A stretch of 64,000 bases of DNA from Massilia sp. PAMC28688 (GTDB lineage Bacteria; Pseudomonadota; Gammaproteobacteria; Burkholderiales; Burkholderiaceae_D): the NCBI RefSeq assembly GCF_019443445.1, contig NZ_CP080378.1, positions 4,774,001 through 4,838,000 of the forward strand, in the 5' to 3' direction. Positions 63,001 to 64,000 of this stretch are shown in pieces (within the stretch, counting starts at the first letter, position 1; every line of letters begins with the position of its first letter). The translations under genes were made by a program, and so were the position numbers. The notes beneath the pieces were generated by a model. The model was not told the origin of the DNA, ran no database searches, and saw only the letters and a list, made by a program, of their open reading frames with translations.

Positions 63001-63142
63001 TGTCAACATTCCGGAACTGATCGAGAAGCTGCACCTGGGGGCGCAGACCATGATCGACACCGGGCGCGTCGTGCTGATGAGTTCGCACGACGGCGCGCCG
63101 GGCCAGCAACAGGCGCCCGCGGCGCACGATATTGTCATATAG
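60038..63142 (+). CDS. Two-component propeller sensor diguanylate cyclase
   Basis: 1034 residues from MGRHNISRLL (ATG 60038, chosen because the signal peptide ending in CAPAFA follows; a GTG at 59966 would add 24 residues). A periplasmic ligand-binding region of about 14 beta-propeller-like repeats (WVATQAGLARFDG, LWIGTYKGLSLYQNG type) and a Y_Y_Y domain near 660-740 lead to one membrane helix (about 755-775), a short coiled coil, and a GGDEF domain with intact RWGGEEF and FKRINDTYGH. It senses an outside signal and makes c-di-GMP. Confidence 0.92.
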   Translation: MGRHNISRLLVHAAVWLAALCACAPAFALDPGKAFHHYVRNTWSIQHGLPQISASAIVQDHQGYIWVATQAGLARFDGVKFTNYVPETHPGLTGLWVRTLLVDGQGRLWIGTYKGLSLYQNGSFSAIPTADGVKFPTVDINAILEDRGGIVAATTDGLFDLVDGKLVHRAGSPAPATSVMRNGAGLWIGTLGAVHRQQGAVNQALPLPQGMQTGVVTRLADAHGKVWAGTSLGLMVLNEGQWEHATDSPVLRTSPITMLYEDSNRTLWVASNAGLGRLRDGVLTEVIPEKHPAGIKGIISAFEDRERNLWMGSQWQGLIRLWNGSTRRLSTTEGLNDPIVWSVARGPDGRTWVGTNDGLSVFAGGRFTTVLRGDQLPHPHAYNLLADADRIWIGTRRGLVIWQDGKVVAPPEYAPMASSQINGIVRDSDGVMWFPTSDGLFSHDGSAMKHYGKDEGLNDIRVRQIRELKDGRLLVATQDGLYEKQGERLVQLGLNTGLRGNLDVTAITELKGGEIVIGTLSEEMFMFNGKRWTRFGRAQGFPANTPFFLTEDNAGYLWAAGIRGITRAPLAEMRQVQAGKASTAYAQMVMNERGDRRSGEQGFCCNGAGNAKGFIDPAGVLWLPSRDGVVTVDTLGLQKNATPPTAVIERVRVLDQWQDVRAAQAYHLDSEARDLAFEFTALSFQDPGSVVLRYRLLGYDKDWRELDGGMPRAVNYTNLPPGSYSFEIKASNNADVWSTTPARLDFTIAPHFYETGWFKALVAAMLAALVYLGYLLQRRAHERQRAELAQQVAERTQQLHVANLALELASQTDPLTGLHNRRYLSNQIPADLAFYERETRRGSEDNTLLFALVDIDHFKRINDTYGHKAGDRVLQQVSEVLRRQVRVGDYLVRWGGEEFLLVCRPSTAQFVPVLGERIREAVAGHSFDLGDGVYVSLTCSIGLAESGQFLTGQYSVGWEQLVELADAALYWVKENGRNGWAALRPNPDVNIPELIEKLHLGAQTMIDTGRVVLMSSHDGAPGQQQAPAAHDIVI

Positions 63143-63275
63143 GACAGGTAAAATTCACCCTCTCATTGCAAATGAGCAACACCTTATCTGTTGCGGTAGT
63201 GTAATATCGAGGCTTCGTAGCTGTCCGCAATACTAACCGGTCGCCAGATGCTGGCGCCAAGACGGAGTCGTCGGC

Positions 63276-64000
63276 GTGTCCTTTACAGATTTTGCAATCA
63301 TTTTCGCTGTGGCGGCGGCCGCATTTGCCGCCTTTGTCCTGTACCGCCGCGCCAAACGACGCGACGAAGTGGCGCCGCCACGCCAGCACCCCTTAATTGA
63401 CGAACACAGCCAGATCAATCCCGATACGGTGGCACTGGAAGAACAGTCGCGCCTGGACGCGCTGCGCGTGGCGGCCGATGAACTGGAGCAGGCCGAAACG
63501 CGCGCCGCCAACACCACCATCCTGGGACCGGAGACAGCGCTCGACCCGGAAGCGATCTTCCGCGCCGAGGATGAGCGCATCGCCGCCCACCATGCCGCGC
63601 GCGAAGCCGAGCGGCTCGAAGCCGAAGCGCGCGCCCGGGAACACGCCGAGGATGACGCGGCCGCCCTGGCCGCTGCTGCCGAGCGCGTGGAGCAGGAACG
63701 CCTTGCCGCTGCCGAGCAGGCCATGCGCGAGGCTGAACGTGCCGCCGCGGCCCAGGCCCGCATCGATGCCGAGCGCGCCGCCGCCGAACAGAACAAGCAT
63801 GTCGACTTCCTGATCGAAGCCGATGACGCTGCCCTGCTGGCCGAAGAGCGCCGCATGGCCGAAGAAGAATCCGCCCGCGCCTACGCGCGCCGGGTAGCCG
63901 ACGAAGCGCTGGCCCGCATTGAAGCACGCCGCCTCGAGGAGCAGCAGGCACGCTCGAAGGAGGCGCCGGAACAGGCCGGGGAGGCAGCCCCTGAACAAGC
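63276..64000 (+). CDS. Membrane-anchored Ala/Glu-rich coiled-coil protein (3' end beyond window)
   Basis: Open from GTG 63276 (SFTDFAIIFAVAAAAFAAF) to the window end, 241 residues so far. One N-terminal membrane helix (about 6-25), a basic stop-transfer YRRAKRRDE, then a long run of Ala, Glu, Arg, Asp residues that should be a charged coiled coil (EQERLAAAEQAMREAERAAA, then ARVADEALARIEARR). I do not recognise a family; the form resembles TolA-like or FtsZ-associated anchors. A GGAG site is eight to ten bases upstream. Confidence 0.65.
   Translation, partial: MSFTDFAIIFAVAAAAFAAFVLYRRAKRRDEVAPPRQHPLIDEHSQINPDTVALEEQSRLDALRVAADELEQAETRAANTTILGPETALDPEAIFRAEDERIAAHHAAREAERLEAEARAREHAEDDAAALAAAAERVEQERLAAAEQAMREAERAAAAQARIDAERAAAEQNKHVDFLIEADDAALLAEERRMAEEESARAYARRVADEALARIEARRLEEQQARSKEAPEQAGEAAPEQ

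Noticed and set aside
1..64000. CRISPR array, prophage structural genes or a canonical restriction/defence system
   Set aside because: No regular spacer-repeat array, phage head/tail genes, Cas proteins or restriction enzymes were seen; only decayed integrases and IS fragments are present.

Overview
The window is high-GC chromosomal DNA from a betaproteobacterium, most likely Oxalobacteraceae (Massilia/Duganella/Janthinobacterium type). This is inferred from the hpnD-hpnE pair, the aidB-like, upp, aroC-MFS and gloB/methyltransferase/rnhA/dnaQ neighbourhoods, the many c-di-GMP and TonB proteins, and the overall protein style. No rRNA is present. One tRNA-Val(CAC) is clear.

Layout. 1-6.3 kb: end of hpnD and all of hpnE (squalene synthesis); a three-gene surface/regulatory cluster (49-aa secreted peptide, DUF1700-like, GIN/DUF2807-like); a flavoprotein; and a self-regulated operon of membrane protein, XRE regulator and secreted hydrolase. 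6.3-13.8 kb (minus strand): moaD, moeA, thrC, sdaA, threonine dehydrogenase and kbl, with an XRE-cupin regulator divergent from kbl. Kbl/Tdh split threonine into glycine and acetyl-CoA, and SdaA turns serine into pyruvate. 13.8-24.1 kb: ceramidase-like membrane protein, prolyl oligopeptidase, an 11-unit Sel1 protein, a ZnuD-like TonB receptor with a small partner, a DEDDh exonuclease with a short Hsp70, and a DUF2244 protein. 24.4-24.8 kb: a non-coding element with nested inverted repeats. 24.8-35.7 kb: CHASE hybrid histidine kinase, secreted pectate lyase with ricin-type lectin domain, an ion/pH and stress block (TerB, TerC, HPF, NhaR, SbtA, LysR), a DUF305 protein and tRNA-Val.

35.8-42 kb is the dnaQ ... 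rnhA-methyltransferase / gloB locus. About 3.4 kb of foreign, more AT-rich DNA separates dnaQ from rnhA, which are normally close neighbours. It holds a dead tyrosine integrase, two pieces of a broken IS3 element, and between those pieces an apparently intact TetR / small protein / CPBP-protease cassette with a strong promoter overlapped by a palindromic operator. 42-51.6 kb: malate synthase with divergent LysR, cold-shock protein, Hpt protein, upp, AidB-like flavoprotein, and a coupled GGDEF-EAL plus HDOD pair.

51.58-54.60 kb is a second mobile element bounded by roughly 70-bp imperfect terminal inverted repeats. It carries a frameshifted, truncated tyrosine recombinase and an intact class-C-beta-lactamase-fold serine hydrolase. 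It sits exactly between the 3' ends of two convergent genes. 54.6-64 kb: MerR regulator, MFS transporter, aroC, a response regulator with DUF3369/GGDEF/EAL, a beta-propeller diguanylate cyclase, and the start of an alanine/glutamate-rich coiled-coil membrane protein cut by the window edge.

The most unusual content is the pair of decayed recombinase-borne islands and the 24.4-kb inverted-repeat element. Nothing seen is a CRISPR array or a canonical defence system.
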